From the NCBI RefSeq assembly GCF_014695375.1, contig NZ_JACJOG010000035.1, positions 1-64,000 of the forward strand: a DNA stretch of 64,000 nucleotides, read 5' to 3'. The notes beneath the pieces are model-generated. The model ran no database searches. It saw only the letters and a program-made list of their open reading frames with translations, and had not been told where the DNA came from. Shown here piece by piece: positions 8,117-17,458 of the stretch (position 1 is its first letter; each line of letters begins with the position of its first letter). The stretch comes from Coleofasciculus sp. FACHB-T130 (GTDB lineage: Bacteria > Cyanobacteriota > Cyanobacteriia > Cyanobacteriales > FACHB-T130). A program made the translations under genes and the position numbers.

Positions 8117-8353
8117 ATGCCGAAAGCCAGCATTTGTGTTGATGCTAAAACACCCGAACAAGAGTTAGTCAAGGAATGGATTAAAAAGTGGAAAGGCAAA
8201 ATCCGATACTTGTCCAATAATGAAGGGTGCGGCTGCTGTATTGACCTGTATCAGGTATATGCTCCAGCCGAAGTACTGAATGAACTACCCGCAAAAGTCT
8301 TTGCCTCTAGTGAATGGTCAAATTGGTCGCCAAAGTCGCGAACAACTCGCTAA
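8117..8353 (+). CDS. Small conserved-looking protein with CGCC motif
   Basis: A 78-residue soluble protein. The ATG at 8117 has GGAGAAAA about ten bases upstream. The only distinctive feature is a glycine-cysteine cluster, NNEGCGCCIDLYQVYAP, around residues 35-51, which might bind metal or form a disulfide. The rest has alternating helix and strand character. I have a vague memory of similar short cyanobacterial proteins but cannot name a family. It stands alone between long spacers, and the function is unknown. Confidence 0.6.
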   Translation: MPKASICVDAKTPEQELVKEWIKKWKGKIRYLSNNEGCGCCIDLYQVYAPAEVLNELPAKVFASSEWSNWSPKSRTTR

Positions 8354-8557
8354 CAGGCGCTACCAAAGACCGGCTTATGGTAGTAGATGACCCTAATCAT
8401 TAGTGCAATCGTCGATTTTTAATTCCTACTACTTGGTAGCGAATAGACCAATGGAGATAAGGAATAATTTTCTTTTTCAAAAGTCAATAATTTCAGAGAG
8501 AGTCGCAGTAATTACGATTAAAAAAGGTACCGAATAATCAAGATTTACATTCAGAAG

Positions 8558-8776
8558 CTAAAATTCATTAACCAGCGCCAGACGTCCCCGATGAACCGCA
8601 TAAAGCATTCGGTTCAGCAAAAGTTGTTCATCTTCGCTGAGAGAATTTTCAAGCAGTGCTGTTCTGAGTACGCAACGGTCTGTAATTGTTATCTGACCTG
8701 ATTCAGCAACTTTGGCAGATAAGTCAATGATTGCAGACGGTAAAAGACAGGCTTGAGAAAAAATCGAAGAATTCAT
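8558..8776 (-). CDS. Small cyanobacterial hypothetical protein
   Basis: A 72-residue, mostly helical protein. The segment ITDRCVLRTALLENSLSEDEQLLLNRMLYAVHRGRL resembles a class of short cyanobacterial proteins of unknown function that share SLSEDE and a RRG/HRG-R-L ending. There is no signal peptide or membrane segment. It is isolated, converging with the 78-residue gene. The function is unknown. Confidence 0.6.
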   Translation of the reverse strand: MNSSIFSQACLLPSAIIDLSAKVAESGQITITDRCVLRTALLENSLSEDEQLLLNRMLYAVHRGRLALVNEF

Positions 8777-9074
8777 GGTTAAGATTGCTGCTATTTGATA
8801 CTCAGGTTATTTGTTCAAAACAGCACCTAACTCAATCTATAGCTAGAGATTTAATATGATTTAGATTACAGCTCAAGATAGAAGTTTAGTATTTGCACAA
8901 AACTTTGAATCACCCCTTTTGAGCAGGAATCGAGTTTCTTGCTACTGAAGAAACTGAAGAAGTGAGAGCAAACGAACACTTTGCTAAATTTGTCAAGGAT
9001 TTTGTCTTGTGAGTTGAGCGATCGCGCCTGTCGGAAATTGAAACAGTCAAGATGCTCCACCCACAAAACTCCAC

Positions 9075-9680
9075 TTACTTCGCTAACTCCGTATTAAACT
9101 CATTCACGAGTCGCCGCTTCAGCTCCACCGATTCTGAGCGAGGTAACAAGTTAAACACTTCACGGAAAACATCGTCTACTTTCTCAAACGCCACCGTACC
9201 CTTTTGGTTGAGGACAACTTCGCCCTTCTGGTTTAGCAAGACTGTTTGGGGGACGAGGCCTTCGTAGTAGTAGCCCGGTTCCGTAGGTGTAAAGTTGGAT
9301 TGTACTGGAATCGAATCTACGTCGATGGGGATGAAATCAGCGGCTCGACCATAAAAAGCTTGAAGCTGCGAAACGACGATTGCGTGTTGCTTGCAATCGC
9401 TACTGTCGTCCACGTAGAACACCAACAATGCCGGTTTACCTCCTTTAAGAGAATCTGCCAATGCCACTCGCGGGGGAACCAGCGAGGCATTGCCGCCATA
9501 GAGGAGAAAAACATTCCCGTCAAAGTTGTCGTCGTTGATACCCGCTAAAGCTGATGGCGTCCCCAGCAGGCAGCTGAAAGAAACAACCAGTGTCAAGAGG
9601 CAACTCAAAAAAAACTGCCGCCAGGAACGGCGAGAAGCTGTCAGAATCCTGATTTGAAATTGTTGCAAGCGAAGAATCAT
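9075..9680 (-). CDS. Thioredoxin-fold lumenal protein, probable photosystem I accumulation factor
   Basis: A 201-residue exported protein. A long signal peptide with an RRSW segment and a hydrophobic core ends at SALA-G (about residue 47). The mature part has a thioredoxin-like layout (KPALLVFYVDDSSDCKQHA, FIPIDVDSIP, PQTVLLNQKGEVVLNQKG) but no CXXC: one Cys follows DDSSD. The C-terminal helix VDDVFREVFNLLPRSESVEL matches a conserved cyanobacterial family that I recall as a thylakoid photosystem I accumulation factor. The lack of CXXC argues against a normal disulfide reductase. The fold call is good; the PSI role rests on memory. Confidence 0.65.
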   Translation of the reverse strand: MILRLQQFQIRILTASRRSWRQFFLSCLLTLVVSFSCLLGTPSALAGINDDNFDGNVFLLYGGNASLVPPRVALADSLKGGKPALLVFYVDDSSDCKQHAIVVSQLQAFYGRAADFIPIDVDSIPVQSNFTPTEPGYYYEGLVPQTVLLNQKGEVVLNQKGTVAFEKVDDVFREVFNLLPRSESVELKRRLVNEFNTELAK

Positions 9681-9764
9681 ACCAAAGTTGCTGTAGAAAC
9701 CTTTTTTTCTTTCAGTAGTCCTTAAATCGTCTTTGCGTTCACCCGTTATGGCTCCCGATTCTCT

Positions 9765-10634
9765 ATGAAGTTCCCTGTTTTTCCAGTCACCCTACTAGGA
9801 TTATCCCTGTTAGCCGGTAGCTTAGTCCTTACTTCCTTATCGTTTATCTCCGAAAGTGTTCGAGCTGCGGTTAGTCCACGCTCGATAGAAGTCAAAGAAA
9901 CGAACGGTACGGTAACAACTCAAGGAAAGCCAGTGAAAGTTGGCGATCGCTTGCAGGCATCCGGTAGTCTCAGCACCAACTTCGACGCCAGTGCTGTTTT
10001 GGCGATGGAAGATGGCATCGGTACGGTTCAGGTTTCCGAAAACACCAACGTGCAAGTCAAGACTTTAAAGACAAGTAAGGATGGTAGCAAACAAACGCGC
10101 CTTTATATGGATAAGGGACAGGTCAGCGCCAAAGTGCGATCTTTTACTAACCCTAACTCTAGCTTTGAAGTGGAGACGCCTGGGGGCGTTGCTGGGACGA
10201 GAGGCACAGAATTTGGCGTCACCGTCGGTTCCAATGGGAAAACTGGGCTTTCAACTATCCGAGGCAAAGTAGCCTTTAGTGCGCGAGGGAAAACTGTGTT
10301 GGTAGAGCCGGGGTATTCTGCTTTAATTGTTCCGGGACAGGCTCCAACGATTCCCAAGGTGACAACGGGTGACACGAGACTGAAATTACAGGTTCTATCG
10401 GTGACAGGCGATGGTCAAGTTAGAGTCACTGGAACGGTAGACCCAATCAATTTAGTGTTAGTGAATAATCAGATTGTGGATACGGGAGGCGAGGGACAAC
10501 TCGATACGGTGGTGCCAATCCCGTCTAATCGGCAGCTGAGATTAGTCGTGCGGAATCCTTTGGGCAATCAACAAGTTTATGAATTGGAAATTCCGAATAG
10601 TGCGGGGACATCGGAGAATCCTGTGAATCAATAA
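9765..10634 (+). CDS. Exported FecR-domain protein
   Basis: A 289-residue protein with an N-terminal signal peptide (hydrophobic residues 5-30). A FecR-type domain follows: VKETNGTVTTQGKPVKVGDR, LYMDKGQVSAKVR, FEVETPGGVAGTRGTEF and the IRGKVAFS block. The tail is a beta-rich domain (residues 205-275). Cyanobacterial FecR proteins of this kind are periplasmic and often sit next to CHASE2-cyclase genes, as here (11276). A sensing partnership is inferred. It diverges from the thioredoxin-fold gene, so the 84-base spacer holds both promoters. Confidence 0.8.
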   Translation: MKFPVFPVTLLGLSLLAGSLVLTSLSFISESVRAAVSPRSIEVKETNGTVTTQGKPVKVGDRLQASGSLSTNFDASAVLAMEDGIGTVQVSENTNVQVKTLKTSKDGSKQTRLYMDKGQVSAKVRSFTNPNSSFEVETPGGVAGTRGTEFGVTVGSNGKTGLSTIRGKVAFSARGKTVLVEPGYSALIVPGQAPTIPKVTTGDTRLKLQVLSVTGDGQVRVTGTVDPINLVLVNNQIVDTGGEGQLDTVVPIPSNRQLRLVVRNPLGNQQVYELEIPNSAGTSENPVNQ

Positions 10635-10828
10635 TTTTTATCGGATAGCCTTTTCCTCTCCTTTTTAGTCGGAAAAGACGAGGCAGCAACCCACGAATTC
10701 GCGTTCTCAATCTGAGCTTGGGAACGCGAATCAATTGGCAAAATCCTCCGCACGAGTGAGGTGAAAATTCTCAAGGGCATGAGTTACTGGAGAAGTCGTC
10801 AAAGAACTTGAAAGCGCCAATACTGTGA

Positions 10829-10880
10829 CGCGATCGCGTATCTCGTGATGCGATCGCGTATCTCGTGATGCAATCGCGTT
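10829..10880. repeat. 20-bp tandem repeat containing HIP1
   Basis: The unit CGATCGCGTATCTCGTGATG occurs twice exactly, then a third time partly, with the HIP1 core changed to CAATCGCG. The repeats are strictly contiguous. Confidence 0.85.
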
Positions 10881-10897
10881 TTGTCTGAATCAAGCTT

Positions 10898-11186
10898 GTA
10901 GCAGTTCTCACTCTTAGTGCATATATACACACTCGTAACCTCACCCCCAACCCCTACGGTGTATACACATCTTTGATTAATTGGCAAAACGTTGATTGAT
11001 CCCCCTAAATCCCCCTTAAAAAGGGGGACTTTGACTTAATTCGCCCCCCTTTTCAAGGGGGGTTGGGGGGATCAAAACGGGACTTGCAAGTTCAAGAAGA
11101 CTTGTGTATACACGGTAGCCTCGTTCAAGGGGAAGGACAGGGGTGGGGTTAAACCGTACTGCATCCAAGAACAGAGAATTGCTATA
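10898..11186 (+). mobile_element. MITE-like element, copy B, with nested insertion
   Basis: The ends TAGCAGTTCTCA (left) and GAGAATTGCTAT (right) form imperfect terminal inverted repeats. The interior shares CTCTTAGTG, AACCTCACCCCCAACCCC and GGTTAAACCGTACTGCATCC with the copy at 54792-54940, which is reversed. Between 10959 and 11113 a GC-rich segment bounded by the palindrome GTGTATACAC on both sides interrupts the element. Inside it are long C-runs and G-runs that can fold into one large hairpin (10996-11075). There is no coding capacity. The type is inferred from structure. Confidence 0.6.
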
Positions 11187-11275
11187 AATTCAGTATTCCA
11201 TCAGGGGCATTTACCATCCGGTGAGCGTGCGGAACGCTTGGGAAAAGTCCGTATGTTTCCAGGCAAGCAATCGCG

Positions 11276-13153
11276 ATGGTTGATGTTTTTGATGGAATCA
11301 ACGTGTTAATCAAAAATTGGTTTAAAAAAAATCAGCGTTTTATTTCTAGCAGTCAATCAATCGTTCCGGGCGCAATGGTCGGTTTATTGTCTGTCGGGTT
11401 ATGGCAGATAGGGGCATGGCAACCCCTGGAACAGCTTGTATACAGTGCGCTGTTTCAAGCTCGTAGCGCCAGTATCTTACCGCAGACGAATTGGGATCGT
11501 CGGGTCGCGGTGATTGCGATTGACGATGCGAGTTTAAAGAAATACGGGAAATTTCCTTGGTCGCGCGATCGCTATGCCCAATTGTTGCAAAAGCTAAAAC
11601 CCTCATCTCCAGCAGTCATTGGTTTTGATGTGTTATTTGTTGACCCTGGCAAAGGCGATAAGGAATTTGCCAAAGCGATTGCTAAATCTGGCAATGTCAT
11701 CTTGGCAACGGCTTGGGACAATCGAGGGCAACCTCTGGAAATATTACCCGAATTAAAAAAAGCGGCACTTGGGGAAGGTCAAATTTGGCACAATCCCGAC
11801 GCAGACGGCATTAGCCGACAGGCAGCCCTCTTTTTTGGCACCAAACCCGCTCTCGGTTTAGCAATGCTGCTAGAGGCACCAGAGGCGGTATCCCTGCCTC
11901 ATCTGGCTGAGGTTCAGAGGCGTAAAGATGTCTGGATTAACTGGCCTGGGCCAACCCAAAATGTCTCCACCTATTCTTATGCCTCAATCATGGAAGGCAA
12001 AGTTGACGCGAAAGCCTTCGCCAACAAGTTTGTTTTAGTCGGTGTCACGGCAACCGCTATCGATCGCTTGCGATCGCCTTACAATCAAAATCCCCCGACC
12101 GCTGGAGTTTATCTCCATGCGGCGTTAATTGATAACTTGCTGAACGACAAGCTGCTGCAAACGGTGCCTAAAACGGCAGTGATGCTCTTGTTGTTGGGGA
12201 TTGCCCCGATTACTAGCTGGCTGTTGTTAAAACAGGGAGTGTGGGCGCGAATGGCGATCGCTATTTTGTTACCAAGTGGTTGGGTAATCTTTGCCCTGAG
12301 TGCCTTCATCGACGATGGCTGGTGGTTGCCCATCGTCGCACCTGTGGGAACCGCGATCGCTGCTGGGATCGGCGTTCAGCTGCGAGAACAATATGAAAAG
12401 CAGCAGCTGATGAGTTTGTTTGCCAAGCACGTTGCGCCAGAAATGGCTGACCTCATTTGGCACCGGAAAGACGAAATCTTCCACAAAGGGAAGCTGCAAG
12501 CCCAAGAAATGATGGTCACGGTTTTATTTGCCGATATCCGGGGTTTTACCAGTATTTCCGAGAAACTACCGCCGGGGGAATTAATCGAGTGGCTGAACCT
12601 GTTCCTAGACGCCATGACAGATTGCATCATGGATCGTGGCGGTGTGATCGACAAATATATTGGGGATGCAATTATGGCGGTTTTCGGGATTCCGTTTTCG
12701 CACACCACGCCGGAAGAAATTCAACAGGACGCCCTAAATGCGATCGCGGCAGGAATTGCGATGCAGGAACGACTCAAAAAGCTCAACCAGCGCTTCCACA
12801 ACGCTAACAAGCCTACGATTGAGATAGGGATTGGCATTCACACGGGTCCAGTGGTTGCCGGAAGTGTGGGAGGTTCCCGACGCCTGAATTATTCAGTCTT
12901 GGGGGATACCGTCAATGTTGCCGCCAGACTGGAACCGATGAATAAAGAAGTAAAAATTCACAACCCCTATCAAATGATTGTCAGTGGCAGTACATTTGCT
13001 TATGCAAGCGATCGCTATCACGGGCCTGCTGTCCGCGCCATTCAATTGCGGGGACGAGAACAGGCAACAATTATTTACTGCATCCAGGGAGAGAAGATCA
13101 ACTTGGCAGATCCAGCGAAAGCGATCGCACCCCCACTGAATATTTCAGCCTAA
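11276..13153 (+). CDS. CHASE2-domain class III adenylate/guanylate cyclase
   Basis: A 625-residue membrane enzyme. An N-terminal transmembrane segment is followed by an extracytoplasmic CHASE2 sensor domain (about 60-290), then three membrane helices (about 300-370) and the cyclase domain (about 415-600). Catalytic parts are visible: metal site FADIRGFTS and the second Asp in KYIGDAIMAVFG, then GIGIHTGPVVAGSVG and the transition-state NVAARLE (Asn and Arg). Lys in KYIGD and Asp-Thr in LGDTVNVA fit ATP rather than GTP. It would make cAMP in response to an unknown periplasmic cue. The FecR gene upstream is a likely partner, and the cNMP-binding channel at 47016 a possible target. Confidence 0.9.
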   Translation: MVDVFDGINVLIKNWFKKNQRFISSSQSIVPGAMVGLLSVGLWQIGAWQPLEQLVYSALFQARSASILPQTNWDRRVAVIAIDDASLKKYGKFPWSRDRYAQLLQKLKPSSPAVIGFDVLFVDPGKGDKEFAKAIAKSGNVILATAWDNRGQPLEILPELKKAALGEGQIWHNPDADGISRQAALFFGTKPALGLAMLLEAPEAVSLPHLAEVQRRKDVWINWPGPTQNVSTYSYASIMEGKVDAKAFANKFVLVGVTATAIDRLRSPYNQNPPTAGVYLHAALIDNLLNDKLLQTVPKTAVMLLLLGIAPITSWLLLKQGVWARMAIAILLPSGWVIFALSAFIDDGWWLPIVAPVGTAIAAGIGVQLREQYEKQQLMSLFAKHVAPEMADLIWHRKDEIFHKGKLQAQEMMVTVLFADIRGFTSISEKLPPGELIEWLNLFLDAMTDCIMDRGGVIDKYIGDAIMAVFGIPFSHTTPEEIQQDALNAIAAGIAMQERLKKLNQRFHNANKPTIEIGIGIHTGPVVAGSVGGSRRLNYSVLGDTVNVAARLEPMNKEVKIHNPYQMIVSGSTFAYASDRYHGPAVRAIQLRGREQATIIYCIQGEKINLADPAKAIAPPLNISA

Positions 13154-13168
13154 AGCGGCACACCCAGC

Positions 13169-13675
13169 GTGAAATTTCTTTTAACTTCACCGTTTGAAGA
13201 GGATTTGTGCATCTACTCGCGATTAGCATATATCTTGATTAAACCCACTTTTACACAACCAATCGCTGACAACAAACTAACAGCTAATTTTCAAACTTTT
13301 CCTAGAGTCAGTAAGTTGATTATATTAGCTGCGGTTAGTTGGATTATTTGGAATTTGCAAGCGTCAAGCGTGCAAGCATCGCCCTGTTCCGAGCTACTGA
13401 ATATATCGCAAAGACCCGGTTTTAATACTCGTCAGGAAGGCAATTTAATCGTTCTGGGACGCCTGCCTAAATATCACTATGTGGTCGTGGTTCCCTCCGG
13501 AAGTGAAGCCACGCTGGAACAAGTGCGTCAGTGCGTACCCGATGCATTGATCGCCAAGTCAAATTTAGGAAATTACATTTTAGCGGGGTCATTTCCCGAC
13601 CAATCCAGTGCGAAAAGTATCTATTACGCATTGCGATCGCTGAAACTAGATGCACGAATTATATACGTTCGATAG
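13169..13675 (+). CDS. SPOR-like exported protein
   Basis: A 168-residue protein with a membrane segment near residues 46-66 (KLIILAAVSWIIWNL) followed by VQASPCSELL, suggesting a signal anchor. The mature part (LGRLPKYHYVVVVPSG, YILAGSFPDQSSAKSIYYAL) resembles SPOR-like repeat proteins and is distantly like the product at 23292. The GTG start is 15 bases after the cyclase stop, so co-transcription is likely. The first 45 residues look poorly conserved and the true start may be internal. A role at the cell wall is only inferred. Confidence 0.55.
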   Translation: MKFLLTSPFEEDLCIYSRLAYILIKPTFTQPIADNKLTANFQTFPRVSKLIILAAVSWIIWNLQASSVQASPCSELLNISQRPGFNTRQEGNLIVLGRLPKYHYVVVVPSGSEATLEQVRQCVPDALIAKSNLGNYILAGSFPDQSSAKSIYYALRSLKLDARIIYVR

Positions 13676-13706
13676 CGATCGCCAGTAACCTTCCCTACTT
13701 TCTGCT

Positions 13707-14144
13707 CTATTGATTGGGTGTGACGCCTTGAGCCAGCTTCACCATCGAGCCAGAGGCATTAGTGCGATAAATCCAGCGGCGTTGCCCATTCCCTACCGTG
13801 ACTTGCCAGCCAGGAACTTGCATCTCGGTGCAAAGCACCTCCAAGTTATTAATATCTAAGCAGTCATCAGACCAAGTTTGCGGTTGAGTTTGGACAATGT
13901 TTAGCGCCGACTTTGGCAACCCTGAATGTTGAGACACGTCCTGCAAAACCGCATTCTGAACCGATGTTAATAAACTAACCCCAGAACGAGGATTTGAAAT
14001 AGTAACTTTGCGATTGGGGAGCGTTAGTGTAGCGGTCAAAGATAAAATGCCCGTCAACACCAAAGCCTGAACAATTAGACTTAGCTGGCTAACCTTTTGA
14101 GCGATAGTTTCTGTGGGAGAGGCAGGGGTAGTAACTTCTTCCAT
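13707..14144 (-). CDS. Single-pass membrane protein of unknown function
   Basis: About 145 residues from the chosen ATG; a GTG at 14207 would add 21. An N-terminal helix (VQALVLTGILSLTATLTL) anchors a soluble domain with QNAVLQDVSQHSGLPKSALN, QPQTWSDDCLDI, VPGWQVTVGNGQRRWIYRTN and the ending GSMVKLA. This module is common in cyanobacterial exported proteins of unknown function. The two Cys in the WSDDCLDINNLEVLC region may form a disulfide. It converges with the SPOR-like gene. No function is assigned. Confidence 0.6.
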   Translation of the reverse strand: MEEVTTPASPTETIAQKVSQLSLIVQALVLTGILSLTATLTLPNRKVTISNPRSGVSLLTSVQNAVLQDVSQHSGLPKSALNIVQTQPQTWSDDCLDINNLEVLCTEMQVPGWQVTVGNGQRRWIYRTNASGSMVKLAQGVTPNQ

Positions 14145-14207
14145 AGCAAACATTGACAGGGGTGCTGTTATTACAAAGGGCATTAATTGTATTGGTAGAA
14201 TATGCAC

Positions 14208-14648
14208 CCAGATGCTTATAATTTCCGGAAAAAGTTAAAGATTCCGGCAAATTAAGTATGAATTGACTTGCAGATTGCTTTTCCCTAATTCTTGAAGCGA
14301 GCCTTCTCGTTAATGCTGTGAATCTCCTTTTGGAGATGCCACCTTTCGGAACGCTAACTCGTTTAGAGTTGCTACGAAAAGTGCTAATGCGTACTGGTTC
14401 ATAGGAATTCAGACACTAACACCCTGCAAATAAGTTCCCTAATTAATCTTTTTTTAGTAGAACTACGGTGCCCGATCCCTAATACTAATGTGCGCCCTCT
14501 AGGTGCCTAAATGAAACCCAGAAACTACTGAATTGTTAGCAATTTTGTATAAAGATTTACTGATTTCAGTCCCGCTTGATTATTTATCAAGTGGACTGAG
14601 TATGGGGAAAATAATCTTGTCAAAAAAACAGAAGTATGCATTTCCTCC
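14208..14648. other. Intergenic region without recognised gene
   Basis: About 440 bases between two minus-strand genes. Small inverted repeats are visible, such as ATCTCC/GGAGAT at 14322-14337, within a block that reads like a dispersed cyanobacterial repeat. Nothing coding was seen. mutS ends at its right border and no strong terminator was found. Confidence 0.4.
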
Positions 14649-17282
14649 CTAGAAGGTAGATGATTCCTCTACCTGCCCGCCTTGGCGCAGCCCGATAGCA
14701 ATTTTGCTATGCTTTTCAATTTGGCTCATCACCTGCTTGGCGCGTTGAATCACGGGCGCGGGTAAACCTGCCAGCCGACCCGCTTCGATGCCATAGGAAC
14801 GGTCAGCACCTCCCGGTTGCACCTGATGCAAAAAGATAATCTGGTCGGGTAACTCCTTCACCGTCACCTGGTAATTTGCCACATTGGGCAAAATTGAAGC
14901 CAGTTCGTTCAATTCGTGGTAGTGAGTCGCAAAAATCGTCCGCGACCGAATTTCACTGGCAAGATACTCTGCCACCGCCCAAGCAATCGAAAGACCATCA
15001 AACGTAGCCGTCCCCCGACCAATCTCATCTAACAGAACCAGAGACTTCGCCGTTGCGTGATTGAGAATATTTGCTGTCTCGTTCATCTCCACCATAAAGG
15101 TAGATTGACCCGTCGCCAAATCATCTACCGCACCGACACGGGTAAAAACGCGATCGCATATTCCCAAAGTCGCCGCCCTGGCTGGCACAAAACTACCAAT
15201 TTGTGCCATCAACTGAATCAACCCCACCTGCCGCAAATAGCAACTCTTCCCACTCGCATTCGGACCCGTCAAAATCACTAAATCCGGTCTTCCCTCTTCT
15301 TCCCCTTCTTCCTTCGCGCTCTTCGCGTCTTTGCGGTTCGTATCCCCCTTTCTCCCCAACCCAGTCGAATTCGGCACAAAAAACCCAGGTGGCAAAGACT
15401 GCTCAACCACCGGATGACGCCCATCAATAATCCGAATTTCCCGACCTTCCACCATCTGAGGGCAGCAATAACCCTGATAAACCGCCACCTCAGCCAAACC
15501 ACACAGCACATCAGCCGCCGCCACCGCACGAGAAATCGTGCGAATTTGTTCTGCGTATTGCCCCACTTCTTCTCTTAAAGAAGTAAAAATCTCATATTCC
15601 AGGCGATTTAAGTCATCCCGCGCCGTCAAAATCCGCGCTTCTCTCTCCTTCAACTCCGGAGTAATGTAGCGTTCCTCATTCGTCAGCGTTTGCTTGCGGA
15701 TGTAGTTATCCGGAACTTGGTCGGCTTTGGTGCGAGAGATGCTGATGTAGTAGCCAAATGTCTTATTAAAGCCCACCTTCAGCGTGGAAATACCCGTTCG
15801 CGCCTTTTCCGTCACCTCCAAATTCGCTACCCATTGCTGATCCTCTTGGGCAAGATTTCGCATTTCATCCAACTGGACATTCACATTGGGGCGAATCAAA
15901 CCGCCTTCCTTGATATGGATGGGAGGCGCGTCTACCAAATGGGCGCTGAGTCTCTTTGCCAGTTGTTCCAATTCCGGCGGCACCTTCTGCAAAGCTCTCA
16001 TAAACGGAGAGTAAGCATCCGCCACCAGTTCCGCTAATTCCGGCAATTTTGCCAGAGAATCCGCTAAAGCAACTAAATCCTTCGCATTCGCCGTGCCGGA
16101 ACCAGCGCGACCCGTTAGCCGTTCTAAATCGTAAATTTGCCGCAACAATTGGCGCAAATCTTGCCGCAAGAAGCTATTTTCGACTAATTCTTGAATCGTA
16201 TCTTGCCGCGCTGCAATGCCTTTTATATCCAGTAGAGGTTGCAGCAACCACCGCCGCAAGGCACGTCCCCCCATCGCTGTGCTAGTTCTATCCAACGCCC
16301 AAAGCAGGGAACCGTGAAAGGTGCCATCCCGCACCGTTTGCGTAATTTCTAGATTGCGGCGGGTTTGGTGGTCAAGAATTAGATAATCGCTGAGGGTGTA
16401 GGTGCGGAGGAACTGGAGAGGAACGAGGTTTTCTTTCTGGGTGTCTTCTAAATATTCCAGCAAACCACCCGCAGCGCGGACAGCCAGGGGGAGGTGTTCG
16501 CAACCGAGTCCTTCCAGACTTCGCACTTTAAACCGCTGCAATAATCGATGTCTCGATTCACCCGCAGTAAAAGGAGTTTGCGCTCGCAATGCATAACAAA
16601 AAGATGGCGGTAAACAACTGGGCAAATGCTCGGAAGTCTCCCCCGGTCGCAGCAAACTGCCTAAATCTGGCGCATTCGTTGGCACCAAAACTTCAGAAGG
16701 CTGCAAACGCATCAATTCTTGCGTCAAATGCTCTAATTCACTCGATTGAGTAGTTAAAAATTCCCCAGTAGAAATATCTGCATAAGCTAAACCCCAATGA
16801 TTCCCGGCAATCACCACCGCCGCCAGGTAATTATTGCGACGCGCATTCAGCATTCCTTCTTCCAGCAACGTACCGGGGGTGAGAATCCGCGTCACTTCCC
16901 GCTTCACCAGCTTTCCAGGGTCAGTATCGGCGGAGTCTTCTACCTGATCGCAGATCACCACCGCATATCCCTTCTCCACCAGCTGAGTCGTGTAGCGTTC
17001 CCAAGCATGGTGCGGCACTCCCGTCATCGGCACCCGACCAATTTCTCCCGCTTGCTTGCTGGTGAGGACAAGTTCTAATTCTCTCGATACAGCGATCGCA
17101 TCCTGAAAAAAGGTTTCAAAGAAGTCTCCCACCCGGTACAGCAGCAGCGCATGAGGATACTTATCCTTCACTTCTACATAATGGTGGTACATCTTACTCA
17201 GCTTGCTGCGATCCACCAGTCGAGAGTCAGCGTTACGGATTTTGGGTTCGGTCGGGGTAGATGCCGAGTCAGGAACGTTCAT
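14649..17282 (-). CDS. mutS: DNA mismatch repair protein MutS
   Basis: An 877-residue MutS1-type protein. The N-terminal mismatch-recognition domain carries the Phe-X-Glu pair in GDFFETF (near residue 52). Connector, lever and clamp domains follow. The C-terminal ATPase has Walker [11 protein letters not shown], Walker [17 protein letters not shown] and the FATHYHEL switch. MutS binds mispairs and recruits repair. Between [10 protein letters not shown] and the ATPase core there is an unusual charged insert of about 20 residues ([15 protein letters not shown] region, 15285-15350) whose DNA looks like a dispersed repeat. The gene is otherwise intact and stands alone. Confidence 0.95.
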   Translation of the reverse strand: MNVPDSASTPTEPKIRNADSRLVDRSKLSKMYHHYVEVKDKYPHALLLYRVGDFFETFFQDAIAVSRELELVLTSKQAGEIGRVPMTGVPHHAWERYTTQLVEKGYAVVICDQVEDSADTDPGKLVKREVTRILTPGTLLEEGMLNARRNNYLAAVVIAGNHWGLAYADISTGEFLTTQSSELEHLTQELMRLQPSEVLVPTNAPDLGSLLRPGETSEHLPSCLPPSFCYALRAQTPFTAGESRHRLLQRFKVRSLEGLGCEHLPLAVRAAGGLLEYLEDTQKENLVPLQFLRTYTLSDYLILDHQTRRNLEITQTVRDGTFHGSLLWALDRTSTAMGGRALRRWLLQPLLDIKGIAARQDTIQELVENSFLRQDLRQLLRQIYDLERLTGRAGSGTANAKDLVALADSLAKLPELAELVADAYSPFMRALQKVPPELEQLAKRLSAHLVDAPPIHIKEGGLIRPNVNVQLDEMRNLAQEDQQWVANLEVTEKARTGISTLKVGFNKTFGYYISISRTKADQVPDNYIRKQTLTNEERYITPELKEREARILTARDDLNRLEYEIFTSLREEVGQYAEQIRTISRAVAAADVLCGLAEVAVYQGYCCPQMVEGREIRIIDGRHPVVEQSLPPGFFVPNSTGLGRKGDTNRKDAKSAKEEGEEEGRPDLVILTGPNASGKSCYLRQVGLIQLMAQIGSFVPARAATLGICDRVFTRVGAVDDLATGQSTFMVEMNETANILNHATAKSLVLLDEIGRGTATFDGLSIAWAVAEYLASEIRSRTIFATHYHELNELASILPNVANYQVTVKELPDQIIFLHQVQPGGADRSYGIEAGRLAGLPAPVIQRAKQVMSQIEKHSKIAIGLRQGGQVEESSTF

Positions 17283-17458
17283 GGAAAGTCAGTGCTATGC
17301 CGTGGTCTTTAATGACTTTACCGCAGGTATCTCTTGCCGTTGTTTGCAGTTTGTTAACCTGAAATCTTGCACTTAACGTCTTCAACCGTTTGGGGATGTA
17401 GAGGCGCAATTAATGGTGTCTCCACAAAAGGAAGTTTGCGAGATGCTAAAAATCATGC

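Larger units (their letters stand above)
10635..11275. other. Long spacer with HIP1 tandem repeat and a MITE-like element
   Basis: This 641-base gap between the FecR and cyclase genes is mostly repeat DNA: a 20-bp HIP1-bearing tandem repeat (10829-10880) and a MITE-like element (10898-11186) that itself carries an insertion. No gene was seen. The last 90 bases may contain the cyclase promoter. Confidence 0.6.
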
